Origin: an uncultured Selenomonadales bacterium
Lineage (GTDB): Bacteria > Bacillota > Negativicutes > Selenomonadales > Selenomonadaceae
Direction of reading: 5' to 3'
Length of the DNA: 63,924 nt
Assembly (NCBI GenBank): GCA_937901445.1
Contig: CALDHY010000017.1
Span: forward strand, 1-63,924
In this document: piece by piece, positions 1-10,000 of the stretch
Position numbering within the stretch: position 1 is the first letter of the stretch
Layout: each line of letters starts with the position of its first letter
The notes under the pieces: generated by a model
Told to the model about the DNA's origin: nothing
Seen by the model: only the letters and a program-made list of their open reading frames with translations
Database searches by the model: none
Translations under genes and position numbers: made by a program

Positions 1-236
1 GGCACACTGGCGGCGGGGGCAATACCGCAAGGGGAAACCGCAATACCGCGAGGGGGAAACCGCAATACCGCGAGGGGAAACCTCGCGGCACACTGGCGGC
101 GGGGGCAATACCGCAAGGGGAAACCGCAATACCGCGAGGGGGAAACCGCAATACCGCGAGGGGAAACCTCGCGGCACACTGGCGGCGGGGGCAATACCGC
201 AAGGGGAAACCGCAATACCGCGAGGGGAAACCTCGC
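1..236. repeat. GC-rich tandem repeat, 86-bp units
   Basis: Two 86-bp units begin at 1 and 87, and a 64-bp unit at 173 lacks one internal copy. Each unit begins GGCACACTGGCGG and is itself built from 22-bp subrepeats around GCAATACCGCGAGGGG. The units start at the first base of the window, so the array may extend further left. The sequence has no stop codon in the frame of the gene fragment that follows. Unit lengths of 86 and 64 are not multiples of three, so the array cannot encode a periodic peptide in one frame. Confidence 0.9.
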
Positions 237-373
237 GGCACACGGACGGCGGGCTTGCAGTCAGTCCGGCTCAGGTTATGACGGTTAACCTGACAAACGG
301 CAAGAGTGTGATGTGCGGCATCGATAAGGTAGCCGCTATATCCTTCTCCGAGGGAGTTGGCTTAGCGGGTTGA
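2..373 (+). CDS. 3' end of an unidentified gene (partial)
   Basis: An open frame enters from the left edge, crosses the tandem repeats without a stop and ends at TGA 371-373. The last 30 or so residues contain VNLTNGKSVMCGID and then AISFSEG. This resembles the short beta-strand tail (hydrophobic strand, DGK/NGK turn, IxF) at the C-terminus of many Bacteroidales secreted proteins, but the family is inferred from style only. The portion over the repeats may not be natural coding sequence. Function unknown. Confidence 0.35.
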   Translation, partial: AHWRRGQYRKGKPQYREGETAIPRGETSRHTGGGGNTARGNRNTARGKPQYREGKPRGTLAAGAIPQGETAIPRGETSRHTDGGLAVSPAQVMTVNLTNGKSVMCGIDKVAAISFSEGVGLAG

Positions 374-785
374 CATCGGTGTATCGACCTTGGCCTGCCA
401 AGCGGGACACCTTGGGCAGCATGCGACATCAGCGCGAACAGTCTTGAGGAGTGCGGCGATTATTTTGCCCGGGCGAGACAGCGGTGAAGGATAGCTACGG
501 CATGAGTGCCTACCAATAGAAGTATGACGGCATGAGCACATCGCTGACAAGGTATTACACGAGTAGTAGTGCCGACACCATTGATTCATCATGACCATTC
601 AATTGAAACATCATGATGTTTCAATTGCAACATCATGATAAATCAACGAATGCAACGTGGGGCATCGTGGTGGGCGCAACGGGGACGGAAGGGACAAAAA
701 ACAGGGAAGAGGCTGTGACACCTGTATGCGAAGGGAGTTTTTTCAGTCGTTCTTTTCCCTTTTCCCAAAAAAAACGGCTCTCTTC
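374..785. other. gene-free stretch
   Basis: Only short overlapping open frames without family features occur here. The one clear structure is the palindrome at 600-627, listed separately. No RNA gene was recognised. Confidence 0.6.
600..627. repeat. 28-bp perfect palindrome
   Basis: The half-site CAATTGAAACATCA is followed at once by its exact reverse complement. The flanks repeat the CATCATGAT core again (to about 640). The preceding 13 bases TTGATTCATCATG occur again at 15,689, beside another palindrome, which suggests a dispersed element. Role unknown. Confidence 0.8.
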
Positions 786-816
786 TTTGCAGTTTATATA
801 AAATGCCGTACCTTTG
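786..816 (+). promoter_or_regulatory. Bacteroidetes-type promoter
   Basis: TTTG at 786-789, a 19-nt spacer and TACCTTTG at 809-816 match the Bacteroidetes primary-sigma consensus TTTG-N19-TAnnTTTG exactly. Transcription should start a few bases after 820 and run into the leader and carB. Confidence 0.75.
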
Positions 817-821
817 CAGCT

Positions 822-921
822 GAAAAACGAGGGAACGATGCAGACGATGTGTCAAATAAGACAAGGGTTATGTGCAGAAAGCCACTTTCGCTGTTGAAAT
901 AGCGGACGTGGCTTTTTCTTT
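822..921 (+). ncRNA. short leader RNA or small RNA with a 19-codon ORF
   Basis: Between the promoter at 786-816 and the terminator at 880-921 a transcript of about 100 nt is predicted. It contains an ATG-started frame at 838-897 reading MQTMCQIRQGLCAESHFRC. Its stop codon lies inside the terminator hairpin, the geometry expected of an attenuator leader peptide. Three of the 19 residues are Cys. It could equally be an independent small RNA. The RNA start is inferred from the promoter. Confidence 0.4.
880..921 (+). terminator. intrinsic terminator or attenuator ahead of carB
   Basis: AGCCAC (880-885) pairs with GTGGCT (908-913). An inner CGCT/AGCG stem (889-892, 901-904) extends the hairpin, and a T-rich tract follows. 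It stands about 80 bp before carB with no obvious second promoter between. Confidence 0.65.
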
Positions 922-1003
922 TGGCCCGAGTCCTCTCCTGACTGCCTTTCCCGGATCCTTCCCTAAGGCGAAGGGCTTAAAATGGTAAACGGTAAATAAT
1001 AAA

Positions 1004-4000
1004 ATGGTAAATAAGCTTATGAATCTGAAGAAAGTTCTCGTACTTGGCAGCGGTGCCTTGAAGATTGGTCAGGCAGGCGAGTTTGACTATTCCGGCAGTC
1101 AGGCCCTGAAGGCCCTGCGCGAGGAGGGCATCTACTCGGTGCTCGTCAACCCCAATGTCGCCACCATCCAGACCAGTGAGGGCATTGCCGACAAGGTATA
1201 CTTCCAGCCCGTCACGCCTTATTTTATAGAGGAGATCATCAAGAAGGAGCGACCCGACGGCATCATGCTGGCCTGGGGCGGACAGACGGGACTCAATGTC
1301 GGTACGGCTCTCTACCAGAACGGCGTGCTGGAGAAATACGGCGTGCAGGTGCTGGGGACCAGCGTGGAGGCCATCATGAACACCGAGGACCGCGACCTCT
1401 TCGTAGGCGAGATGGGCAAGGCCGGGCTGAAGGTGCCGACGAGCCATGCCTGCGAGACGATGGAGGAGGCCGTCGCGACGGCCCGCCGCATCGGCTATCC
1501 CATCATGATCCGCTCGGCCTACGCGTTGGGCGGCCTGGGCAGCGGTGTCTGTCCCGACGAGGAGACCTTCTGCAAGATAGCGGAGAGCGCCTTCACCTTC
1601 GCGCCCCAGGTGCTCGTGGAGGAGAGCCTGAAGGGGTGGAAGGAGATAGAGTTCGAGTGCATCCGCGACGCCAGCGACCACTGCTTCACCGTGGCCTCGA
1701 TGGAGAACTTCGACCCCCTCGGCATCCATACGGGCGAGAGCATCGTGGTGGCGCCGACATGCTCCCTCAAGGACGAGCAGGTGAAGATGCTTCAGGAGCT
1801 TACCATCAAATGTGTTCGCCACCTGGGCATCGTGGGCGAGTGCAACATACAGTTCGCCTTCAATGCCCAGACGAATGACTATCGCATCATAGAAATCAAC
1901 GCCCGCCTGTCCCGCTCCTCTGCCCTCGCAAGCAAGGCGACGGGCTATCCGCTGGCCTTTGTGGCAGCGAAGATAGCCTTGGGCTACACCCTCGACCAGA
2001 TAGGCGAGATGGGCACGACAAACAGTGCCTACGTTGCTCCCTCGCTGGACTACCTCATCTGCAAGATTCCCCGATGGGACCTCACGAAGTTCACTGGCGT
2101 AAGCCGCAAGATAGGCTCCAGCATGAAGTCGGTGGGCGAGATCATGAGCATCGGACGCAGCTTCGAGGAGATGCTGCAGAAGGGCTTGAGGATGATAGGG
2201 CAGGGCATGCACGGCTTCGTCTGCAACGACCATGTCCGCTTCGAGAACCTCGACGAGGAGCTGGCTAACCCCACCGACCTCCGCATCTTCGCCCTCGCCC
2301 AGGCCCTGGAGGAGGGCTACAGCGTGGAGCGCATCGAGGAGCTGACGAAGATTGACCCCTGGTTCATCGAGAGGATGAAGAACATCGTCGACTTCGAGCA
2401 CAAGCTGCAAGGCTACAATGCCATTGAGGACATGCCTGCCGAAGTGCTCATGCAGGCAAAGGTGCTTGGCTTCAGCGATTTCCAGATAGCAAGGTGCGTG
2501 CTGGACATGCATACCGGCAACATGGAGAAGGAGAACCTTGCCGTGCGCGCCTACAGGAAGAAGCTCGGCATCCTGCCCGCCGTGAAGCGCATCCCGACGG
2601 TTGCCAGCGAGCATCCCGACCTGACGAACTACCTCTACATGACCTACGCGGCGGAAGGCCACGACATCAACTTCTACAAGAACGAGAAGTCGGTCATCGT
2701 GCTCGGCAGCGGCGCCTACCGCATCGGCAGCAGCGTAGAGTTCGACTGGTGCTCGGTCAACGCCATACAGACCGCGCGCAAGCTCGGCTACAAGAGCATC
2801 ATGATAAACTACAACCCGGAGACCGTCTCTACGGACTACGACATGTGCGACCGCCTCTACTTCGACGAGCTGTCGTTTGAGCGGGTGCTCGACGTCATCG
2901 ACCTTGAGTCGCCCCGCGGCGTCATTGTCTCCACGGGCGGACAGATACCGAACAACCTCGCCATGAAGCTCTACCGGCAGAGCGTGCCTATCCTCGGCAC
3001 GTCGCCCGTCAGCATCGACCGTGCCGAGAACCGCGGCAAGTTCTCCGCCATGCTCGACAAGCTCGGCATCGACCAGCCCCGCTGGAGTGCCCTGACGAGC
3101 ATGGAGGACGTGAAGCAGTTCATCGACGAGGTGGGCTATCCCGTCCTGGTGCGTCCCTCGTACGTCCTCTCGGGAGCCGCCATGAACGTCTGCTACACCG
3201 ACGAGGAGCTGGAGCGCTTCCTCCGGATGGCAAAGGAGGTGAGCAAGGAATACCCCGTCGTCGTGAGCAAGTTCATGACAGAGACAAACGAAGTGGAGTT
3301 CGACGCAGTGGCGCAGCAGGGCGAGATTGTGGAGTATGCCATCTCGGAGCACGTCGAGTTTGCCGGTGTCCACTCGGGCGACGCCACGATGGTCTTCCCC
3401 GCCCAGCAGCTGAGCTTCGCCACGGCCCGCCAGATAAAGAAGATGAGCCGCGCCATAGCCAAGGAGCTGAACATCAGCGGACCCTTCAACATCCAGTACC
3501 TGGCGAAGGGCCGCGACGTGAAGGTCATCGAGTGCAACCTCCGCGCGAGCCGCTCGTTCCCCTTCGTCAGCAAAGTGCTCAAGCGCAACTTCATCGAGAC
3601 GGCGACCCGCATCATGCTCGACGCGCCCTACACGAAGCCGGACAAGAGTGCCTTCGACATCGACCATATCGGCGTGAAGGCCAGCCAGTTCTCCTTCGCC
3701 CGCCTGCAGAACGCCGACCCGATACTGGGCGTTGACATGAGTTCGACAGGCGAGGTGGGATGCCTGGGCGACAGCTTCGAGGAAGCGCTCTTGAACAGCA
3801 TGATTGCCACGGGCTACCGCATCCCCCGCAAGGACAAGGGCGTGATGATAAGCAGCGGCGGCACGAAGGAGAAGGCGCATACGCTCGACGGCGCACTCAT
3901 GCTGACCAAGGCCGGCTATACCATCTACGCCAGCGAGGGCACGGCCAAGTATCTCAACGAGAACGGCGCGAAGGCCATCGCCGTGAGCTGGCCCGACGAG

Positions 4001-4240
4001 GACAAGCCCGGCATGGAGAACGTGATGAAGATGATTGCCGACCACCGCTTCGACCTCGTGGTGAATATCCCCAAGAACCGAACCAGCAGGGAACTGACCA
4101 ATGGCTACAGGATTCGCCGCGCTGCCATCGACCACAACATCCCCCTCATCACCAACGCCCGCCTCGCGAGTGCCTTCATCGAGGCCTTCTGCACGCTCCG
4201 CCTCGAAGACCTCAGCATCAAGAGCTGGAACGAGTACTAA
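1004..4240 (+). CDS. carB: carbamoyl-phosphate synthase large subunit
   Basis: The enzyme makes carbamoyl phosphate from bicarbonate, ammonia released by CarA, and two ATP, feeding pyrimidine and arginine synthesis. Two homologous ATP-grasp halves are visible: VLGSGALKIGQAGEFDYSGSQ near the N-terminus and VLGSGAYRIGSSVEFDWCS near residue 565. A C-terminal MGS-like allosteric domain follows (VMISSGGTKEKAH). ATG 1004 gives 1078 residues. ATG 1019 (MNLKKVL) gives 1073, the usual family length, so 1019 may be the true start. No carA is nearby. The glycosyltransferase follows after 5 bp, so co-transcription is likely. A leader with an attenuator-like hairpin lies upstream. A long minus-strand open frame over this gene is a codon-bias shadow. 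Confidence 0.97.
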   Translation: MVNKLMNLKKVLVLGSGALKIGQAGEFDYSGSQALKALREEGIYSVLVNPNVATIQTSEGIADKVYFQPVTPYFIEEIIKKERPDGIMLAWGGQTGLNVGTALYQNGVLEKYGVQVLGTSVEAIMNTEDRDLFVGEMGKAGLKVPTSHACETMEEAVATARRIGYPIMIRSAYALGGLGSGVCPDEETFCKIAESAFTFAPQVLVEESLKGWKEIEFECIRDASDHCFTVASMENFDPLGIHTGESIVVAPTCSLKDEQVKMLQELTIKCVRHLGIVGECNIQFAFNAQTNDYRIIEINARLSRSSALASKATGYPLAFVAAKIALGYTLDQIGEMGTTNSAYVAPSLDYLICKIPRWDLTKFTGVSRKIGSSMKSVGEIMSIGRSFEEMLQKGLRMIGQGMHGFVCNDHVRFENLDEELANPTDLRIFALAQALEEGYSVERIEELTKIDPWFIERMKNIVDFEHKLQGYNAIEDMPAEVLMQAKVLGFSDFQIARCVLDMHTGNMEKENLAVRAYRKKLGILPAVKRIPTVASEHPDLTNYLYMTYAAEGHDINFYKNEKSVIVLGSGAYRIGSSVEFDWCSVNAIQTARKLGYKSIMINYNPETVSTDYDMCDRLYFDELSFERVLDVIDLESPRGVIVSTGGQIPNNLAMKLYRQSVPILGTSPVSIDRAENRGKFSAMLDKLGIDQPRWSALTSMEDVKQFIDEVGYPVLVRPSYVLSGAAMNVCYTDEELERFLRMAKEVSKEYPVVVSKFMTETNEVEFDAVAQQGEIVEYAISEHVEFAGVHSGDATMVFPAQQLSFATARQIKKMSRAIAKELNISGPFNIQYLAKGRDVKVIECNLRASRSFPFVSKVLKRNFIETATRIMLDAPYTKPDKSAFDIDHIGVKASQFSFARLQNADPILGVDMSSTGEVGCLGDSFEEALLNSMIATGYRIPRKDKGVMISSGGTKEKAHTLDGALMLTKAGYTIYASEGTAKYLNENGAKAIAVSWPDEDKPGMENVMKMIADHRFDLVVNIPKNRTSRELTNGYRIRRAAIDHNIPLITNARLASAFIEAFCTLRLEDLSIKSWNEY

Positions 4241-4245
4241 AGGCC

Positions 4246-5469
4246 ATGCACATCCTTGAACTTCCGTCCTTCTTCCCTCCGCACGGAGGCCTGTTCTGCC
4301 TGGAACAGGCCAAGGCGCTGAAGGCGATGGGGCATGAGGTGCGCATCGTGAGCGTCGTGGAGCTCGGCATCACCCGCGACGGAGCGTCTTACTTCACCGC
4401 ATCATGGCGTGAGGAGAAGAATACGATGGAGGGCGTGGAGGTGTTCTCTTCCTACATGCGAGCCGTGCCCAAGGCAGTGCGCTACAACATCAGCCATTGG
4501 GTAGACTTCTGCGAGAAGGCTGTGGACAGGTACATACGCCGCTACGGGAAGCCCGACGTGCTGCACGCCCACTGCTGCAAGAACGCGGGTCTGGCGGCGC
4601 AGGCCATCTCCCGGAGGCTCGGCATCCCCTACGTCATCACCGAACACCTTTCGTCCGGCCTCTATGAGAGAGACTTCGGGAAGGGATGGAGGAAGCACGT
4701 CTGGATGAAGGGCAGGATGCGGGAGGCTTATGAGGCCGCCGCGCATGTCATCCCTGTCAGCCGCGAGCTGGTGGACGACCTCGCGCCCTTCTTCGGCACG
4801 GACTACCGCTGGACGGCTGTCTCGAACATCGTCGATACCGACTGCTTCTGCTATCACAAGAGAGAACTGCCCATCGGGCGACCCTATCGCTTCTGCTGCC
4901 TTGCCGTTTCCGACATCTACGGCAAGGGCTACGATGTGCTGGCCGAAGCCTGGAGAGAGATGCCACTTACGACCCCACTCCTAACCCCTCCCGAGGAAGG
5001 GGAATATATGGTTCAGGCCGATGCCTCCTCCCCATCGGGGGAGGTCGGGAGAGGGGCCTTTGAGCTGCATATCGCTGGGCAGGGAACCGACTCGCGGCTC
5101 ATGCAGAGACTCTTTGCAGACAAGCCTGATGTGCATTTGCACGGCCACCTCGACAAGCAGGGCGTGCGGGAGCTGCTCTGGGCGTGCGATGCCCTTGTCC
5201 TGCCCAGCCGCAGCGAGGCCCAGCCCCTTGTCGCGCTGGAGGCTCTTGCCACGGGCATTCCCGTGGTCGGCACGGAGAGCCTGCCCTCCTCGCTCCGCAT
5301 CCCCCGCGCCTGCCTCATTGCCCCCGTCGGCGACGCGCGCTGCCTGGCAGAGAAGATGCGGGAAGCCATGAGCGTCCCGCCTTCTTTGGAGTGGGCCGAG
5401 GCCGTCCGCCGCATGGCCTCCCCGCTGGTCGTCGCCCGTCAGCTGACAGAGATTTTCGAGGCCTGTTAA
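4246..5469 (+). CDS. glycosyltransferase family 4
   Basis: This 407-residue GT-B fold enzyme should transfer an activated sugar to a polysaccharide or lipid acceptor in the cytoplasm. The N-terminal domain has the glycine loop PPHGGLFCLEQAKAL. The C-terminal domain has RSEAQPLVALEALATGIPVV, the E-x7-E nucleotide-sugar site of GT4. ATG 4246, 5 bp after carB, starts the family-like sequence MHILELPSFFPP. Residues about 240-272 are a Pro/Gly-rich insertion between the domains, encoded by a GC-rich repeat at 4966-5056. The E-x7-E motif is intact, so the enzyme may still work. Donor and acceptor cannot be told from sequence. Confidence 0.9.
   Translation: MHILELPSFFPPHGGLFCLEQAKALKAMGHEVRIVSVVELGITRDGASYFTASWREEKNTMEGVEVFSSYMRAVPKAVRYNISHWVDFCEKAVDRYIRRYGKPDVLHAHCCKNAGLAAQAISRRLGIPYVITEHLSSGLYERDFGKGWRKHVWMKGRMREAYEAAAHVIPVSRELVDDLAPFFGTDYRWTAVSNIVDTDCFCYHKRELPIGRPYRFCCLAVSDIYGKGYDVLAEAWREMPLTTPLLTPPEEGEYMVQADASSPSGEVGRGAFELHIAGQGTDSRLMQRLFADKPDVHLHGHLDKQGVRELLWACDALVLPSRSEAQPLVALEALATGIPVVGTESLPSSLRIPRACLIAPVGDARCLAEKMREAMSVPPSLEWAEAVRRMASPLVVARQLTEIFEAC
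4966..5056 (+). repeat. GC-rich dispersed repeat inside the glycosyltransferase gene
   Basis: The stretch is rich in CCCCTCCC and GGGGGAGG blocks able to pair with each other, including CCTCCCCATCGGGGGAGG. A relative with the same block order occurs between genes at 14,137-14,240 (CCTCCCCCCTCGGGGAGG). The copy here is in frame and has no stop, so it is translated as extra residues. Confidence 0.6.
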
Positions 5470-5538
5470 ACCTTTTGGCAGGTATGGCATCTAATATAAA
5501 TGATGTCAGATAAACATGAAATCCTAACTATAATCACA

Positions 5539-6981
5539 ATGAGAAAAGCTTTATTTCTGCTTTGCGCTGCCTTCTGTGCAGCCCAGACATTGCTCGCCCT
5601 CACCATCGAGAGCGGCCAGTACTACACCATCGCCAACCGCAACGACCTCAGCCTTTATGTCAAGGACACCGGCGTGGATGTCATTCAGATGGGCGGTTTT
5701 GACGATGCCTGCTATTGGCAGTTCATTGCAACAGGCAATGAGGGCTGCTACTACCTCAAGAACAAGAAGACAGGCCGCTATGCGCAACAGTGCAGCTCCG
5801 CAACCGAAGTGAACGTCACAATGGGTGAGACCCCCGTGGAATACCGCGTGAAGGAATGCGCCGTGGAGGGAACCGACATGTTCGGCTTTGCTTCTACTAA
5901 CCTGAGCAACACCGACTTCACCAGTGGCTGCGTCGGTTGGAACTGGAAGGGCGACAACACAGTGCAGACCTTTGCCGCCGCTGCTGGCACTAATCACCGC
6001 TCCTTTTGGAAGCTTACGCTGGTCACTCCGCCCATGACTGTCAGCACGGACAAAGTATATGTCATGTCCAACCGCAACGACAACAACGTTTACATCAAGG
6101 ACAACGGCGGTGATGAACTTGCAATGGGCGACCTCGACAAGGCCAGCCTGTGGCAGTTCGAGGACGCGGGCAGCGGTACGTTCTACGTCAGGAACGTCCT
6201 GACGGGACGCTATGCCCAGGCCTGCGACGCCCAGACGGAGGTGCCCGTCACGATGGGAGAGACGCCTGTGGCCTACGTCGTGGTGAACTGCAGCGACCAG
6301 GAAGGACTGGATTGCTTCGGCCTGACATCGGCCGACCAGGGCAACACCTCCTTCACCAGCGGCTGTGTCGGCTGGAACTGGCGCAACGACAACATTGTGC
6401 AGACCTACGCCGCTGCGGCAGGCACCAACCATCGCTCCTTCTGGAAGTTCACGGAGCTGGAGCCTCAGACCATCACGACTGCCAGCTATGCCACCTATTG
6501 TGCTTCGGAGGACGTGCTTGTCCTCGGTGCCCAGGCCTACAAGGGCAGCGTCAGTGGCTCGTATGTCAGCCTGGCAGAAGTGAACGATGTGCCTGCCGGT
6601 TCTGCTGTTGTGCTGAAGGGCAGCCTCTATGCCACTATTGCCAAGACAGCCACAAGCGACATGGCGGACAATGACCTGCAGCCCTCCACGGGCATCACAG
6701 CCGACGGCAGCCAGTACATCCTGGCGCATCAAAACGGTGTTACAGGCTTCTTCCGGGCCAAGGCGGGCAGCATCATCCCGGCGGGCAAGGCATACATCAG
6801 CAGCACGGCAGGCGTGAAGGCCTTCCTCTTCGACACTGACGATGCCACCGACCTTAAGGATCTTAAGGACTTTAAGGATCTCAAGGACTCTATGGGCCTT
6901 ATCTTTAACCTACAGGGTCAACGCATTCAGAAGATGCAGAGAGGCATCAACATCGTGGGAGGCAGGAAAGTCATCTACTAA
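5539..6981 (+). CDS. secreted protein with two copies of a 130-residue module
   Basis: ATG 5539 starts a clear signal peptide (MRKALFLLCAAFCAAQTLLA); an upstream in-frame ATG at 5500 would spoil it. Two homologous modules (about residues 20-150 and 165-295) each begin with a YTIANRND- or YVMSNRND-type strand and end in AAAAGTNHRSFWK. The third copy of the module is in the sulfatase encoded next. A linker, a DLKD repeat and a tail reading FNLQGQRIQKMQRGINIVGG follow; such tails are common in Prevotella surface proteins and may be sorting signals. The module looks like a ligand-binding beta domain, possibly for glycans (inference). No enzyme motif is seen. Confidence 0.8.
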   Translation: MRKALFLLCAAFCAAQTLLALTIESGQYYTIANRNDLSLYVKDTGVDVIQMGGFDDACYWQFIATGNEGCYYLKNKKTGRYAQQCSSATEVNVTMGETPVEYRVKECAVEGTDMFGFASTNLSNTDFTSGCVGWNWKGDNTVQTFAAAAGTNHRSFWKLTLVTPPMTVSTDKVYVMSNRNDNNVYIKDNGGDELAMGDLDKASLWQFEDAGSGTFYVRNVLTGRYAQACDAQTEVPVTMGETPVAYVVVNCSDQEGLDCFGLTSADQGNTSFTSGCVGWNWRNDNIVQTYAAAAGTNHRSFWKFTELEPQTITTASYATYCASEDVLVLGAQAYKGSVSGSYVSLAEVNDVPAGSAVVLKGSLYATIAKTATSDMADNDLQPSTGITADGSQYILAHQNGVTGFFRAKAGSIIPAGKAYISSTAGVKAFLFDTDDATDLKDLKDFKDLKDSMGLIFNLQGQRIQKMQRGINIVGGRKVIY

Positions 6982-7005
6982 TACATTGTTATATAACATA
7001 GCAGT

Positions 7006-10000
7006 ATGCGACGCAACTATCAACGCGCCCTGACGGCATTGCCTGCCCTGCTGCCGGCAATTGCCTCCGCGCAACAGGCTTCGCGGCCCAACATCATGCT
7101 CATCGTCGTTGACGACATGGGCTACTCCGACTTGCAGTGTTTCGGCGGCGAGGTGGAGAGTCCGAACCTCAACGCGCTGGCCGAGAACGGCATGCGCTTC
7201 ACGCAGTTCTACAACTCCGGGCGCAGCTGTCCGTCGCGGGCGCAGCTTCTGACAGGCCGCTACGCACAGACCGTAGGCATCACCGGCATGGGACTGAGCA
7301 TGACGCACGACTGTGTCACCATTCCCGAGGCACTCCGCGATGCCGGATACCACACTGCCATGAGCGGCAAATGGCACCTCTCGCTCACCAAAAGCATAGG
7401 CAGCCAGACGGAACAGATGGAGTGGCTCTCCCATCAGAACTACTTCGGGAACCGTCCCTTCGCACCCCTCGACACCTATCCCTGCAACCGGGGCTTCGAC
7501 CAGCACTGGGGCACCATCTGGGGCGTGACGGACCACTTCGACCCCTTCTCCCTTGTCCACAACGAGGAGCCTATCTTCACGGACAGCATTCCGGCTGACT
7601 TCTACTACGCCGACTTCGTGGCGGACAAGGCCATCGACATGATGGATGAGATGACCGCCGACGGCCGTCCCTTCTTCATGTACGTTGCCTTCCAGGAACC
7701 ACACTGGCCGCTGCATGCCAAGCCGCAGGACATCGCCAAGTACAAGGGCAGGTTCGACGACGGCTGGGATGCCTTGCGCGAGCGCCGCTACCAGCGGATG
7801 CAGGAACTGGGACTCGTTGACCCCGCGGAGACGCCGCCCGCCGCGAATGCCTCCGGACGCAAGTGGGAGGATGAGACAGACAAGGCCTTCCAGTCGGCAA
7901 ACATGGAGGTGCATGCCGCCATGATAGACTGTGTGGACCAGAACATAGGGCGCATCATCGACGAGCTGAAGCGAAGGGGCATCTTCGACAACACCCTCAT
8001 CATCTTCACATCCGATAATGGCGCGTCGAGCGAGAACTACACCATCGGCGACTTCGACCGCCAGGACCGCACCCGAAACGGGCAGACGGTGGTCCGCAAT
8101 GCTGCCGTTCCGGGCGGACAGCTCACCTACAACTACCTGCACACAGGCTGGGCAGGGGCTGTCAACGCACCCTACCGCTACTGGAAGACAACGCAGTTCC
8201 ACGGCGGCACGGCGGCTCCCACCATCGTCCACTGGCCTTCGGGCTTGGCTCAGGGCAAGGAGGGAACCATCACGTCGCAGCCCTGCAGCTTCCTCGACGT
8301 CATGCCCACCTGCCTGGAGCTGGCGGGTGCGTCCTATCCGTCGTTCTACGGCGGCAACAGCATCAAGCCGCTTGCCGACGAGGGGCGTAGCATCGTGCCT
8401 CTGCTCCAAGAGAAAGAGGGCTGGGACGACGAGCGCGTGATGTACTGGGAGCACGAAGGAGGCAAGGCCGTCCGCAAGGGCAACTGGCGGCTCACCGCGC
8501 TTGCGGGTGGCGGCTGGCAGCTCTTCGACCTCGCCCACGACCTCTCCGAGACGAACAACCTCGCGGCGGAATACCCCGAGAAGGTGCGCGAGATGAAGGC
8601 TTTGTGGAACACTTGGGCCAAGGGCGTCGGCCTCAGTGTCACGGAGGACATCACGGATACGAGGACTGAGCTGATCTTCCACTACCCCTTCGACGGCAGC
8701 CTGGACGACACCTCGCCTTCCGGGTATGTCCTCACGGCAAGTCCAAACGGCATCTCCTACGGTGACGGACAGGTGGGACAGGCTCTCCAACTGAACGGCA
8801 ATGCGCAGTACCTCGACCTGAACACCACGGGCATCCTTGATACCCGCGTCACCCAGACCACCTTCTGCGCCTGGATTTTCGACGAGAACGCCGAGGCCCC
8901 AAATGCCGCAAACCAGACAGAGGGCGGCAACTACTTCCGCGACGAAGTCATCCTGGCACAGAGGGACAATGCCGGAACGGGGCGTATCTACCTCTACGGA
9001 CGTGCCGAGGTTCCTGCGAGCGGCGGCACTCCCGTCTTTCTCTACGACAACTTCCTGGGCGGCACACAGCACCGCGCCACGGCAGGCTCCCTCAAGCCCG
9101 GCACATGGCAGCACGTCGCCGTCGTCTGCGACCCCGTGGGGCAGAGCGTCACCTATTATATAAATGGGGAGCGCGACTGCACCGTCACGACAGGAACCTT
9201 TGAGACTTGCACCGGCGGATTCCGCATCGGCGGACACAAGGCGGGCAAGGATTACTTCCGGGGATACATAGATGATGCCTGGTTCTTCAAGGGCATTCTC
9301 TCTGCCGACGAGATACGTCAGATAAGAGACAACACTTTCGACCCCGCACCCTACTACCCCGATGGCGGCGGCGACGAACCCGGCACGGAGGACTGGCCCC
9401 TGAAGGATCAGGCCTACACCATCCGTAACTTCAGCAGCACGCCTGCCTATATGGTCGATAACATGGAGAGCGACGACCGCATCACCTGCGAGGGGAGCAT
9501 CGGCGAGGCTGCCTGCTGGATATTCGAGCCAACGGCAAATGCCCAGTGCTACCGCGTCCGTAACCTGCTGACGGGACGCTACATTCAGGGCTATGCCAAG
9601 GCTTCCGGCACGGCTGTCAACATGGGCAGCGAAGGCGTGGAGTACTATGTGGCACCGCAGACAAGCGAGGGCGGACGCTACGGCTTTGCCTGCACTGCGG
9701 TCACGCCCCACGACTTCTCCTCCGGCACCATCGGCCTCAACCTGCGTGCCGAAAGCAATCAGGCCGACTGCCTCGTGCAAACCTACGCTGCGGCGGCAGG
9801 AACCAACCACCGCTCCTTCTGGACGCTCGACGCGGTGCCCGAGGACATCCTCACTGACATAAAGGCTTTTCCTGTCACGGGAACTGAAATGGAGGGCGGT
9901 AAGTCGTTGTTCCACAAACCGTTTGACCTTCAGGGCCGTCCTTTCCCGAAGCATGCCAAAGGCATTCGCGTACAGCGAGGCAGAAAGTCCTTGCAGGGTG

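Noticed and set aside
1..236. CRISPR array
   Set aside because: The repeats are contiguous, with internal subrepeats and no unique spacers, and no cas gene is nearby.
977..4135. 1052-residue open frame on the minus strand
   Set aside because: It lies antisense to carB, has a His/Val/Leu/Ala-rich composition caused by the codon bias of carB, and shows no family motif.
3760..4245. Upstream extension of the glycosyltransferase frame
   Set aside because: It overlaps the end of carB in another frame and encodes low-complexity Arg/Gln/His sequence; the family-like start is ATG 4246.
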